This document shows positions 1 through 8,134 of a DNA stretch of 64,000 bases, piece by piece (position 1 is the stretch's first letter; each line of letters opens with the position of its first letter). This DNA is from JABFRJ01 sp031374735. GTDB lineage: Bacteria > Pseudomonadota > Alphaproteobacteria > Rhizobiales > Hyphomicrobiaceae. The stretch lies in the NCBI GenBank assembly GCA_031374735.1, contig JANMGQ010000109.1, forward strand, positions 6,695 to 70,694, in the 5' to 3' direction. A program made the position numbers and the translations under genes. Under the pieces are notes generated by a model. The model was not told the DNA's origin. It made no database searches and worked only from the letters and a program-made list of their open reading frames with translations.

Positions 1-24
1 TGGCCGAGCGTCTGTAAGCGTCTG

Positions 25-520
25 TTGCGGCCGGGTAGGGTGTTCCAGTGTTGTGTCGGTTGCGTTCAGTTCAGTCGCGTTCGTTGCGTCATCTCCCATG
101 TCCTGTCGGGGCGCGTCGCGTATCGCCCCAAGTTGTTTCAGTTGCGTGTGTCGCGTCGGTTGCGTGTGTTGAGTGGTGTTGCGTTCAGTATCCGTGAGTG
201 GCGTTTTCTGGTTTTGCGTCCGTGTGTTGCGTCCGTTGCGTCGCGTAGCTTTGCGTAGAGTTGAGTGGCGTTGAGTTGGTTCGCGTTGCGTGTGTGGTGT
301 CCGCGTTTGGTTCCGTTGCGTTGCGTCAGTCCCCAGTGCGTCAGTCCCCAGTGCGTCCCGTCTGTTGCGTCCCAAGCGTCAACCCCCTCCGCGAGGCTCC
401 CATGGCAAACCCTGTTGATCGTTCCACGGCGAACCCGCTCGTATCAGTCGTGTCCCGTGCGTCTGTTGCCGCGCGTACCGAGTATCCGTCGCGTCAGTAT
501 CCGTTGCGTCCTGTTGAGTT
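25..520. repeat. GTTGCGT-rich, strand-skewed tract
   Basis: About 500 bp is dominated by short degenerate units built on GTTGCGT and GCGTC, so the plus strand is unusually rich in G and T compared with the coding DNA that follows. Two perfect tandem 15-bp copies lie at 323-337 and 338-352. Open frames cross the tract, but their translations are low-complexity Arg/Val/Ser/Cys strings without family resemblance, so I treat most of it as non-coding. It is not a CRISPR array: there is no fixed repeat length and there are no unique spacers. Its function is unknown. Confidence 0.6.
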
Positions 521-596
521 CATCGCGTTGGGGGAGGCAGCCGCCAATGTGCTCGCCTCGCTCAAGACCAAAGTCCAAGCGTCAAACAGAACATGA
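402..596 (+). CDS. small hypothetical protein (doubtful)
   Basis: This 64-residue frame starts at an ATG with a GCGAGG ribosome-site-like sequence five bases upstream. The first two thirds still carry the GCGTC-type repeats of the surrounding tract. The last 25 residues (ending in ASLKTKVQASNRT) look more like a natural amphipathic helix. I recognise no family. It is as likely to be a chance frame in the repeat tract as a real gene. The nearest neighbour is another small hypothetical gene at 876 on the same strand. Confidence 0.28.
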   Translation: MANPVDRSTANPLVSVVSRASVAARTEYPSRQYPLRPVEFIALGEAAANVLASLKTKVQASNRT

Positions 597-831
597 TCCG
601 GTACGATACCCTTCAAGGTCGATAACGTACTCGGGCATCTAGAGGAATTCGGAACGGTCTGCGGCTAGCCCGCGCCGAACCGCACGGAAAGGCAGGCGTA
701 CTGAGCGTTGCTGTGCAATTGACTCGAGGCTCTACATTGCCAAGTGCTGCGTCGTGGAGCCTGAGCGCTCGGTGTGCCTGCCTACCTCTCTCTGCTCGTT
801 GTCGTTCTTTGCCTTGGGATATCCGCCCGGC

Positions 832-859
832 CACCGTTCTCGGCCCACCGTTCTCGGCC
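832..859. repeat. 14-bp tandem direct repeat
   Basis: The 14-bp unit CACCGTTCTCGGCC occurs twice in perfect tandem (832-845 and 846-859), ending 16 bases before the ATG of the small gene at 876. It overlaps the place where the leader or promoter of that gene should be. It may be a simple duplication or a paired operator. The rest of 597-831 shows nothing I can name. Confidence 0.5.
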
Positions 860-875
860 CAGTCAGGGATCTCCC

Positions 876-1106
876 ATGAACCCCACGTTTTCCAATCCCG
901 CCCAGCAGTTCCCGGCCCAGTGGCAGCAGAATGTCGGCCTCGCCCGGCAGGCCTGCGCCCGCGTGTTCCGCGATGGTGGCACCCCCGCTGAAGCGCTGCG
1001 CGTGTTCGGCCTCTCGGACGCTGACGCCCCGCGCGATTGGGCCGTCGTCGTCGATCGCATTGCCGCCAGCCTCGGCGCGCAAAGCCTTGGCCGCAAAGCC
1101 GCTTAA
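876..1106 (+). CDS. small hypothetical protein, Ala-rich, 76 aa
   Basis: A 76-residue protein begins MNPTFSNPAQQFPAQWQQN and ends SLGRKAA. Codon third positions are strongly G/C, as in clear genes of this window, and composition is balanced, so it looks genuinely coding. This contrasts with the repeat tract upstream. An in-frame upstream extension to 774 is less likely because it runs through the tandem repeat. There is no signal peptide or membrane segment. I recognise no family. It lies 106 bp upstream of the TRAP permease on the same strand, and a link is only positional. Confidence 0.6.
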   Translation: MNPTFSNPAQQFPAQWQQNVGLARQACARVFRDGGTPAEALRVFGLSDADAPRDWAVVVDRIAASLGAQSLGRKAA

Positions 1107-1212
1107 GCCTCAGCTTAAGTTGCGACACGCGACAATAATGGCATAGGCGCGCTTCGCCTGTGCCGATAGGGTTCCACCCAAGCTGCAACAGCAGCACGGG
1201 TGGGAAACGCAT

Positions 1213-3414
1213 ATGACCGGCACGACAAAAACGGGCACGCCGACGAGCGGCACAGTGCCTGGTGGCATCAGCGACGGCCTCGATGCCGATACGCAAGCGC
1301 GCATCACCGAACTTATCGAAGAAGACGAAGGCGCGACCAACAAGATGAGCGGCTGGCTTGGCCAGATGCTGATCTGGGCTGCGATCCTATCGTCGGTCTT
1401 TCACATGTATTGCGCGGCGGCAGGCTCCTCGCTCGCTATCCCCGTTCCCGGATGGATCACGCTCAACATTCCGGTGTTCGGCTGGGCCCCAATCATCCCG
1501 ACCTACATCCTGCGTCCGCTGCACGTCGCCATCATCATGGCGCTGGTGTTCCTGATGTTCCCGGCGGCGAAGCGGTTCCGGCACCGCATCATGGCCTGGG
1601 ACTGGCTGTTCGCCATCCTCAGCCTTGCCGTCGTCGGCTACATTCTGTCCGTCGATTACATCATCCCGAGCGGCGATGATTTCGGCGAACGCGCGATTCT
1701 GCCGACGAAACTCGACTTCGCTGTTGGTCTCGTGTTCCTGGGCCTTCTGCTCGAGGCCACGCGTCGCGCGACGGGCTGGATCATGCCCCTGGTGTCGCTG
1801 ACGTTCGTCGCCTATGCGCTGGTCGGCAAAAGTCTACCCGCCCCTTGGACGCACAAAGGCTACGACCTCGAGCGCCTCGTCGGCTTTCTCTACATGAGCC
1901 TTGAAGGCGTCTACGGCACAACCGTCGAAGTTTCATCCAGCCTGATCATTCTGTTCACGATCTACGGCGCGGTCCTCCAATACTCGGGCGCCGGCAAGTT
2001 CTTCATCGACTTCTCGTTCGCGGCCATGGGCGGCAGGCGCAACAGCGCGGGCCGCGCTGTCGTGCTGTCGTCATTCCTGATGGGCGGGCCGTCGGGCTCG
2101 GGCGTCGCCACCACCGTGACGATCGGCACCGTCGCCTACCCGATGCTCAAGAAGGCCGGCTACGAGCGAAACGCGGCCGGCGGCCTGCTCGCAGCCGGCG
2201 GCCTTGGCGCCATCATCTCGCCGCCCGTGCTTGGGGCCGCAGCCTTTCTGATCGCGGAATATCTCAAGATATCCTACCTCGACGTGATCTGGATGGCCCT
2301 CATACCGACCATCCTCTACTACTTCGCGATCCTCGTGATGGTCGAACTCGACGCACGCAAATATGCGGGCGCAGGGGGCGCCAACGAGCTGATGGTCGCC
2401 AAGGGCGAGCTGTGGAAGGTCACCAAGACCTATTGGTATCACTTCTCGTCGCTGATCTCGATCATCGTGTTCATGCTGCTTGGCTTCTCGCCAGTGCTGT
2501 CGGTGTTCTGGGCGACGCTGCTCGCCGTGCTCGTCAGCTATGTGCGGGCCGATACGGCGTTGAGCGTGCCAAAACTGAAGCAGGCCTTCGCAGAGGGCAC
2601 CAGTGGCGTGCTCAACGTCGCCGTCACCTGCGCCTGCGCCGGCATCATTGTCGGCGTCACGTCCTTGACCGGTCTCGGCCAGCGCTTCGCCGACATCATC
2701 ATCGGCTACGCCGCCGGCAATCTCGTGCTGACCGCAATCTTCACGGGACTGATCGTGTGGGTGGTTGGCCTCGCAGTGCCGGTCACCGCGAGCTACATCA
2801 TGTGCGTGGTCATCGCAGGCCCCGCATTGATCAAGCTCGGCGTGCCCGACTACGCGGCGCACATGTTCATCTTCTACTATGCCGTGCTTTCGGAAGTGTC
2901 CCCGCCAACCGCGCTGTCCCCCTTCGCTGCCGCCGCCATCACCGGCGGTTCGCCCTACAAAACGACGCTGCAGTCGTGGAAGTACACGCTGCCGGCGTTC
3001 CTGACGCCGTTCGTGTTCGTGTGCGACCCGCAGGGCATCGGCCTGCTGCTGAAAGTGCCAAAGGGCGGCACCTGGTTCGACATTCTGGAGATTACGATCG
3101 AGACCGGCGTCGGCATTGTCTTTCTCGGCCTCGCCTTCCAGGGCTGGTACATCAAGAAGACGAGCAAACTCGAAGGCGTGCTGTTTGGCATCGCCGGCCT
3201 GCTGTTCGTGTTCCCAAGCATGCTGAACGCGCTCTTGAAGCCGTGGACCGGGCTCGACATCGATCACCCCATCGCGCTGATGAAGTCGCTCGGCGTAACA
3301 ATGGGCGTCAACGTACCGATCGGCATGGCGCTCGGCGTCGCGACGCTGATGCTGCATCGGGCGCGGGTGGCCCGATTGGCAGATACTGCCAGCTCGGGTA
3401 AACTTGGCACATAG
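1213..3414 (+). CDS. TRAP transporter fused permease (TAXI-type, DctQM fusion)
   Basis: A 733-residue integral inner-membrane protein with the length and motifs of the 4TM/12TM fused TRAP permeases that work with TAXI solute-binding proteins. These import organic anions using a sodium gradient. Hydrophobic segments run almost throughout after a polar N-terminus of about 50 residues. Characteristic DctM-like motifs are visible, such as GGPSGSGVATTVTIGT and GGLGAIISPPVLGAAAF. The ATG follows a GGTGGGAAA ribosome site. No TAXI binding-protein gene lies next to it in this window, which is unusual because these are normally paired, so the substrate cannot be guessed. An IS1595-like relic starts six bases after the stop codon. 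Confidence 0.93.
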   Translation: MTGTTKTGTPTSGTVPGGISDGLDADTQARITELIEEDEGATNKMSGWLGQMLIWAAILSSVFHMYCAAAGSSLAIPVPGWITLNIPVFGWAPIIPTYILRPLHVAIIMALVFLMFPAAKRFRHRIMAWDWLFAILSLAVVGYILSVDYIIPSGDDFGERAILPTKLDFAVGLVFLGLLLEATRRATGWIMPLVSLTFVAYALVGKSLPAPWTHKGYDLERLVGFLYMSLEGVYGTTVEVSSSLIILFTIYGAVLQYSGAGKFFIDFSFAAMGGRRNSAGRAVVLSSFLMGGPSGSGVATTVTIGTVAYPMLKKAGYERNAAGGLLAAGGLGAIISPPVLGAAAFLIAEYLKISYLDVIWMALIPTILYYFAILVMVELDARKYAGAGGANELMVAKGELWKVTKTYWYHFSSLISIIVFMLLGFSPVLSVFWATLLAVLVSYVRADTALSVPKLKQAFAEGTSGVLNVAVTCACAGIIVGVTSLTGLGQRFADIIIGYAAGNLVLTAIFTGLIVWVVGLAVPVTASYIMCVVIAGPALIKLGVPDYAAHMFIFYYAVLSEVSPPTALSPFAAAAITGGSPYKTTLQSWKYTLPAFLTPFVFVCDPQGIGLLLKVPKGGTWFDILEITIETGVGIVFLGLAFQGWYIKKTSKLEGVLFGIAGLLFVFPSMLNALLKPWTGLDIDHPIALMKSLGVTMGVNVPIGMALGVATLMLHRARVARLADTASSGKLGT

Positions 3415-3419
3415 CCAAG

Positions 3420-3536
3420 GAGTTCGAGGCTCGCGATGTCGTTCTTGCTCTGCGTCACCAGAGAGATGGCGAGGAACCATTTGGTCAGCGGCGTTGATGA
3501 GCCCTGAAAGATCGTCCCGGCTCTGAGCGACGCGTG
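3420..3536 (-). mobile_element. IS1595-family transposase relic (fragment)
   Basis: On the minus strand this short stretch reads SLRAGTIFQGSSTPLTKW followed by FLAISLVTQSKNDIASLEL. That matches from memory the conserved N-terminal part of IS1595/ISXO2-type transposases (TIF..S..PL.KWF.AI.L....K..IS...L). There is no start, no catalytic domain and no terminal repeats. The fragment fills the gap between the TRAP permease stop (3414) and the DUF1185 stop (3538), with six bases left on one side and one on the other. I judge it a decayed insertion. A profile search against the IS1595 family would confirm or refute it. Confidence 0.55.
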
Positions 3537-3537
3537 C

Positions 3538-4119
3538 TCACCGCAACCCATCCCATTTCGTAATGCCGTCGACCGTCAGTCCGCCCACGCGGGCATGTGG
3601 TCGGCCGCCGGTGGTCATAGCGAGAAAGAAGACGATCTCGTCGGCGCGCGGGGCGTCCGGGATCATCGCCGTGACGGCGTCAAAGTGCGAGCGGACGTAA
3701 CACGCGTCCTTGTGGTGCGTGGGCAGATCAATCTGTGCACCAAGCGCGCCCATCTTGACGGCGGACGGCACGATGGCGAGCGCCTTGCCGAGCAGCTCGC
3801 GCATGGCATAGCCGCCGGGCACGTGCCAGAGCGCCGAGTGCTCGATTTCGCCCGCGCTGCCGACGATGGCGCCTTTGCCATAGGCTTCGATGCGTGTGGG
3901 ATCGCCACCGAGCGCCATGACGAGCCGTTGCGAGAGATCGAGGCCGACGGGCTTCAGCGGCGCCATCATGGGGGTGATGTCGTCAACATAGCGGCCGGCA
4001 AACGGGTTGCGCACCACAGCACCGGCCCAAGCCTTCAGGATCGGCCGTGCGAGCGGCGGCCCGCCGTCGTGGCGCACCTCCTCCATACCGAGGGCAATCT
4101 TACGGATGTCGATCTGCAT
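3538..4119 (-). CDS. amino acid synthesis family protein (DUF1185)
   Basis: A 193-residue soluble protein matching the DUF1185 amino-acid-synthesis family. It has the opening MQIDIRKIALGMEEVRHDGG and the conserved core ILKAWAGAVVRNPFAGRYVD, then ALGGDPTRIEAYGKGAIVG and a C-terminal TTGGRPHARVGGL. The family fold is known but its enzymatic role is not settled. The chosen ATG fits the usual family start. An in-frame ATG at 4167, preceded by GAGGCG that overlaps the end of the SIS gene, would add 16 residues. It is probably co-transcribed with the SIS gene (4181-5242) and sspB. Its gene ends against the transposase relic. Confidence 0.85.
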   Translation of the reverse strand: MQIDIRKIALGMEEVRHDGGPPLARPILKAWAGAVVRNPFAGRYVDDITPMMAPLKPVGLDLSQRLVMALGGDPTRIEAYGKGAIVGSAGEIEHSALWHVPGGYAMRELLGKALAIVPSAVKMGALGAQIDLPTHHKDACYVRSHFDAVTAMIPDAPRADEIVFFLAMTTGGRPHARVGGLTVDGITKWDGLR

Positions 4120-4180
4120 ATGAACTCTTATGCGCGCGGGAGGGGCCACATGGTGAATGCTGGTCATCAAAAGTAACGCC

Positions 4181-5242
4181 TCAGCGGGTCAATGTCACTT
4201 TCGACAGGCCCTGCGGGCTGTCTGGGTCGCGCCCGCGTTTGGCGGCCAACGCGACCGCGAGCGGATACAGCGCCGCCATTGTCACAACGGGGTCGGCAGA
4301 CCGCAGCTCAGCCGCCGGCACATCGAGCACGTCTCCATAGGCGGCGTAGGCGTGTGCCGCGGGGCCGGCCACAACGATGCGACGTGTCAGCCCGGACAGG
4401 ATGCGCAGCGCGTCGTCGAGCGGGGCCGCATTTGTCGCGATCGCTAACAGCGCCGTCTCGGGGCTGATCGCCGCGCGCGGGCCATGCATCACTTCCGCGC
4501 TTGAAATGGCGTCGGCGTCGATGCCCGCGAGTTCCTTGATCTTCAACGCGACCTCACGTGCTGCGGCCAATGACGCCCCGCGCCCGAGCACAACGATCTG
4601 GGGCGCATCGAGTTGATCGAGCATGTGCGGCGTTGGCCGCAATCCGACGGCGCGCGCGAGATCGTCCGCAATGGTCTCCCACCCCGATAACGTTACCCCT
4701 CCGAGACCGGCCACAAGCCGCAAGCCGATCAGCCACGACAGCACAACACTCTTGGTGGCCGCGACCGAGACCTCAGGCGCAGCGCCAACCAGCAAGACAT
4801 CGTCGCAAACGGCTGCCAACGGACTATCAGCGACATTGATGATGCCGACCACGTGGCCGCCGCCAGCGCTCACGGCGCGCGCGGCTTCGATAATGTCAGG
4901 GCTGCGTCCCGACTGCGAGACAACGATCGCCAGCGCCTCGCGACAATCGAGCCGCGCGTGATCAAGCGTCACGAGCGACGGCGGCAGGCTCGCCGCAATG
5001 AGGCCCGCATGCACACCGGCCGCGCGTCCGACGGCGTCGCACACGGCATCGGAGGACCCGCGGCCAATGGTGACAACGAAACGCGGACCAACCCGCCGCA
5101 GGCGTGCAGCCAGTGCATCGACGTCTGAGAATTGGTGGATGCGCTGCCGCGCGCATTCCGGGATCGACGCGATTTCAGAGGCCAAGCGCGACTGCGTATC
5201 CTTGAGCGGGCGCGTCGGATCGGCGGCCGTCAGCGCCGTCAT
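4181..5242 (-). CDS. SIS-domain sugar-phosphate isomerase/deaminase (GlmS/AgaS-like)
   Basis: A 353-residue cytosolic protein with two SIS domains and no glutaminase domain, as in GlmS-C-like aminosugar isomerases and type II NagB glucosamine-6-phosphate deaminases. Phosphosugar-binding motifs are VTIGRGSSD and VSQSGRSPDI in the first domain with VAATKS after it. VLGRGASLAAAREVALKIKE and AEVMHGP follow in the second. The C-terminus DPDSPQGLSKVTLTR is typical. The substrate is probably an aminohexose or ketohexose phosphate, but I cannot tell which. Its ATG overlaps the stop codon of sspB in an ATGA arrangement, implying translational coupling. Confidence 0.88.
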   Translation of the reverse strand: MTALTAADPTRPLKDTQSRLASEIASIPECARQRIHQFSDVDALAARLRRVGPRFVVTIGRGSSDAVCDAVGRAAGVHAGLIAASLPPSLVTLDHARLDCREALAIVVSQSGRSPDIIEAARAVSAGGGHVVGIINVADSPLAAVCDDVLLVGAAPEVSVAATKSVVLSWLIGLRLVAGLGGVTLSGWETIADDLARAVGLRPTPHMLDQLDAPQIVVLGRGASLAAAREVALKIKELAGIDADAISSAEVMHGPRAAISPETALLAIATNAAPLDDALRILSGLTRRIVVAGPAAHAYAAYGDVLDVPAAELRSADPVVTMAALYPLAVALAAKRGRDPDSPQGLSKVTLTR

Positions 5243-5889
5243 TTTTTGCGGAATTGATCGAGACTGACGACCTTTGGACTGTCTGAGACGACGGGCGGCG
5301 CTGGCGCAACAGCGGGCCGCTCCGGCAGAGCGGCCGCTGGCGCCTCAGGCTTGGTGTCCGGGCTCACATCGGGCGAACGATCGTCACTGACAATTTCGGG
5401 CCGCTTGCGGGCCGCCGACGTTGTCCGCTTCTTTTCGCCCCGTGCTCCAACAACGCGCGGACGATTGGTGGCGCGCGCTGCAGCAGCGTCGTCTGGCGCG
5501 GCTTCGCCATCCTGTTCCGGCTCGTCGAACTGATGACCGAAGCGGACGCTCGGATCGAAGAACACTTTCAACGCCGAGTAGGGCACCACGAGCCGCTCTG
5601 GAATGCCGTTGAAGGCGAGCTTCACTTCGAATCGGTCTGGCAGCACAGTCAGATCCCAGAATTTGTGCTGCAAAACGACGGTCATTTCGGCCGGATATTT
5701 TTCCATCAACCGCCGGGACACCGAGACGCCAGGCGCCTGCGTGTAGAACGAGATATAATAGTGATGCTCGCCGCGCAGACCATTGGCCGCAACATCATGA
5801 AGGATCGTACGCACGACGCCGCGATAAGCCTCGCGCATCGCCTCGCTGACGAGCGTCTCGTAGTCGATGTTTCCGTCACGCGTCAGCAT
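5239..5889 (-). CDS. sspB: ClpXP adaptor SspB (alphaproteobacterial type)
   Basis: A 216-residue cytosolic adaptor that delivers ssrA-tagged proteins to the ClpXP protease. Residues 1-125 carry the substrate-binding fold (YETLVSEAMREAYRGVV, HYYISFYTQAPGVSVS, FWDLTVLPDRFEVKLAFNG). Next comes a long acidic and Ala/Pro-rich linker. The last residues, KVVSLDQFRKK, resemble the ClpX-binding tail of alpha-type SspB. The length is somewhat over the usual 160-200 residues because of the linker. It starts the run sspB, SIS, DUF1185 on the minus strand and overlaps the SIS gene by four bases. Confidence 0.93.
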   Translation of the reverse strand: MLTRDGNIDYETLVSEAMREAYRGVVRTILHDVAANGLRGEHHYYISFYTQAPGVSVSRRLMEKYPAEMTVVLQHKFWDLTVLPDRFEVKLAFNGIPERLVVPYSALKVFFDPSVRFGHQFDEPEQDGEAAPDDAAAARATNRPRVVGARGEKKRTTSAARKRPEIVSDDRSPDVSPDTKPEAPAAALPERPAVAPAPPVVSDSPKVVSLDQFRKK

Positions 5890-6034
5890 TCAGCCACACC
5901 GAATTTGCGCCTGCGCAGGCCCGCTGCGCTGTATCGGCCATCGTCGCACGACTCGGCCCGCATGCCGCCAGTGTTCGCACGCCCAAGCCGGATCTGCAAC
6001 CCGACGCGGTCGGGCACGCCGGGCAGTCTCATGA

Positions 6035-6088
6035 CCGTCATCCCGCACAAACGCGGCCTGAAGAGGCCGCACTTGTGCGGGGTGACGG
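6035..6088. repeat. 54-bp intergenic palindrome (CGTCATCCCG type)
   Basis: Arms 6035-6050 and 6073-6088 are near-perfect inverted copies (CCGTCATCCCGCACAA and its complement with one mismatch). They enclose a second dyad, GCGGCCT/AGGCCGC (6053-6059 and 6064-6070). It lies between the dppF-like stop (6153) and the sspB start (5889). The same CGTCATCCCG core heads the palindrome at 43501-43554, so this is a dispersed repeat type. It may also act as a bidirectional terminator or RNA-stability element. The remainder of 5890-6152 shows no gene. Confidence 0.75.
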
Positions 6089-6152
6089 GGATTTCGTTCA
6101 TGCGATTGCCTTGGTCGGGCGCGTGTCTCAGCGAGCGCAGGCGAGCGCCATC

Positions 6153-7142
6153 TCATCCTATATCCAGATGGCAGGCGACAGCGTGGTCGACGCCGCCTTG
6201 CCGCAGCACGGGTGCTTCGACACGGCAGCGGTCCATGACGAGGGGGCAGCGCGTGTGGAAATGGCAGCCCGACGGTGGCTTGATCGGGCTCGGCACATCG
6301 CCCTTCAAGATCGTGCGGTTGCGCGGTGCGTCCGGATCAGGAACCGGCACGGCTGACAACAGCGCCTTGGTATAGGGATGTTTTGGGCCTGCGAAGATGT
6401 TGCGCTTCGGCGCGAGTTCAACGATCCGCCCGAGATACATCACCGCGACGCGATGCGTCATATGCTCGACCACGGCCAGATCGTGGCTGATGAACAGCAT
6501 GGCGAGGCCCAGCTGCTTCTGCAGATCCTGCAGCAGATTGACGATCTGGGCTTTCACCGAGACATCAAGCGCCGAAACGGCTTCGTCGCAGATGATCAGA
6601 TCCGGCTCGGCTGCGAGCGCACGCGCAATACCGATGCGCTGACGCTGGCCGCCGGAAAACTCATGTGGCCAGCGGCCGACGGCCTCGCGCGGCAGGCGTA
6701 CGAGATCCATCAGCTTGGCGACTTTGTCGTCCAGTTCGGCATCGGTCTTGGCAAGCCCGAAATTGCGTATCGGCTCAGCCAGGATATCCCGCACGCGCAT
6801 GCGCGGGTTGAGGCTCGAGAACGGGTCCTGAAAGACGACCTGCATGCGGCGCCGCAGCGGGCGCAAGGCGGAGGCTGAGATGTTGTCGATGCGGCGGCCC
6901 TCGATGAGCACCTCGCCCGACGTGATGTCATAGAGCCGCAGGATCGCACGACCGACCGTCGATTTGCCGCAACCGGATTCGCCGACGAGCGCCAACGTCT
7001 CGCCTTTGGCAATGTCGAACGACACGCCGTCGACCGCGTAGACAAACCCACGCGCGCCGCCAAAAAATCCGGTCTTCAGCGGAAAGTGTTTCTTGAGGCC
7101 TTTGACCTCCAGCAACGGTGGGTTCATCGTGGAGGTGCTCAT
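6153..7142 (-). CDS. peptide ABC transporter ATP-binding protein (DppF/OppF type)
   Basis: A 329-residue ABC ATPase of the peptide importer class, cytoplasmic face. Walker A is GESGCGKST at residues 54-62, the signature FSGGQRQRIG is at about 162-171, and Walker B LIICDE is at 182-187. The C-terminal oligopeptide domain has the family's Cys-containing HFHTRCP motif. It is the last gene of the minus-strand importer operon, and its ATG overlaps the stop of the DppD-like gene (ATGA). Peptide or nickel/opine importers share this architecture, so the ligand is inferred only from family. Confidence 0.92.
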   Translation of the reverse strand: MSTSTMNPPLLEVKGLKKHFPLKTGFFGGARGFVYAVDGVSFDIAKGETLALVGESGCGKSTVGRAILRLYDITSGEVLIEGRRIDNISASALRPLRRRMQVVFQDPFSSLNPRMRVRDILAEPIRNFGLAKTDAELDDKVAKLMDLVRLPREAVGRWPHEFSGGQRQRIGIARALAAEPDLIICDEAVSALDVSVKAQIVNLLQDLQKQLGLAMLFISHDLAVVEHMTHRVAVMYLGRIVELAPKRNIFAGPKHPYTKALLSAVPVPDPDAPRNRTILKGDVPSPIKPPSGCHFHTRCPLVMDRCRVEAPVLRQGGVDHAVACHLDIG

Positions 7143-8128
7143 GCGGTCACCGCCTCGCGTGGAGCGTGGTGACAGGCAACCACATGCCGATTGGCCTTCT
7201 GCTCAAGGGCCGGAGCGACGTTGCGACAAACCTCAGTCGCGAACGCACAACGGCTGGCGAACACGCAGCCCTTGATCCGGCTCTTGAGGCTCGGCACCAG
7301 GCCCGGAATTTCAGCCAGCCGCGTCTCAACGCCCGTGAGCGAGGACCCGAGCTTCGGCAATGCCCCGAGCAGGCCTTGCGTGTACGGATGGCGCGGGTTG
7401 CGGAACAGGTCGCGCACGGGCGCCTCCTCCACTTTGCGGCCCGCGTACATGACCATGACGCGTTCTGCGACTTCGGCGACGACACCGAGATCATGCGTAA
7501 TGAGCACAATGGCGGCCCCGACTCGATGTTTCAGGTCGCGCATCAGGTCGAGGATCTGGGCCTGGATGGTGACGTCGAGCGCCGTCGTCGGCTCGTCTGC
7601 GATCAGCAGTTTCGGATTGCAGGCCAGCGCAATGGCGATCATCACGCGTTGGCGCATGCCACCCGAAAGCTGGTGCGGATACTCGGTGAGGCGCCGCTGC
7701 GGCTCGGGAATGCCGACGAACTGCAGCATTTCGGCGGCCCGATCGCTGGCAGCTTTCGCACCCAGCCCGTCATGCAGGCGGATGGTTTCCGTCAGCTGTC
7801 GGCCAATCGTCAGCACGGGGTTGAGCGACGTCATCGGCTCCTGAAAGATCATCGAGATGTCGTTGCCACGGATGTCGCGCATCTCGCGATGCGAGGCCTT
7901 CAGCAGATCCTTGCCCTGCAAGCGGATCTGGCCGGCGATCTTGCCCGGTGGCTCCGGGATCAGGCGCAGGATCGACATGGCCGTCACGGATTTTCCGCAG
8001 CCGGATTCCCCCACAATGGCAAGTGTTTCACCCGCTTCGACCGAGAATGAAACGCCATCGACGGCGCGATTGACGCCGTCGGGCGTGCGGAAGTGTGTTT
8101 GCAGGTTTTCAACTTCGAGGAGCGCCAT
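7139..8128 (-). CDS. peptide ABC transporter ATP-binding protein (DppD/OppD type)
   Basis: A 329-residue ABC ATPase that pairs with the DppF-like subunit. Walker A is GESGCGKSV (residues 40-48), the signature LSGGMRQRV follows, and Walker B reads LLIADEPTTALDV. The C-terminal GCVFASRCAFA motif is the Cys-rich peptide-importer extension. It starts seven bases after the DppC-like gene and overlaps the next gene by four bases, so translation of the two ATPases is likely coupled. The equal length of the two ATPases reflects the family rather than recent duplication, since their sequences differ widely. Confidence 0.92.
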   Translation of the reverse strand: MALLEVENLQTHFRTPDGVNRAVDGVSFSVEAGETLAIVGESGCGKSVTAMSILRLIPEPPGKIAGQIRLQGKDLLKASHREMRDIRGNDISMIFQEPMTSLNPVLTIGRQLTETIRLHDGLGAKAASDRAAEMLQFVGIPEPQRRLTEYPHQLSGGMRQRVMIAIALACNPKLLIADEPTTALDVTIQAQILDLMRDLKHRVGAAIVLITHDLGVVAEVAERVMVMYAGRKVEEAPVRDLFRNPRHPYTQGLLGALPKLGSSLTGVETRLAEIPGLVPSLKSRIKGCVFASRCAFATEVCRNVAPALEQKANRHVVACHHAPREAVTA

Positions 8129-8134
8129 GTGCGG

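Noticed and set aside
25..520. Possible CRISPR array
   Set aside because: Repeat units are short and variable, with no constant repeat length or unique spacers, and no cas genes are in the window.
2071..3480. 469-codon open frame antisense to the TRAP permease
   Set aside because: A His/Arg/Glu-rich shadow of transmembrane codons; no domain is recognisable.
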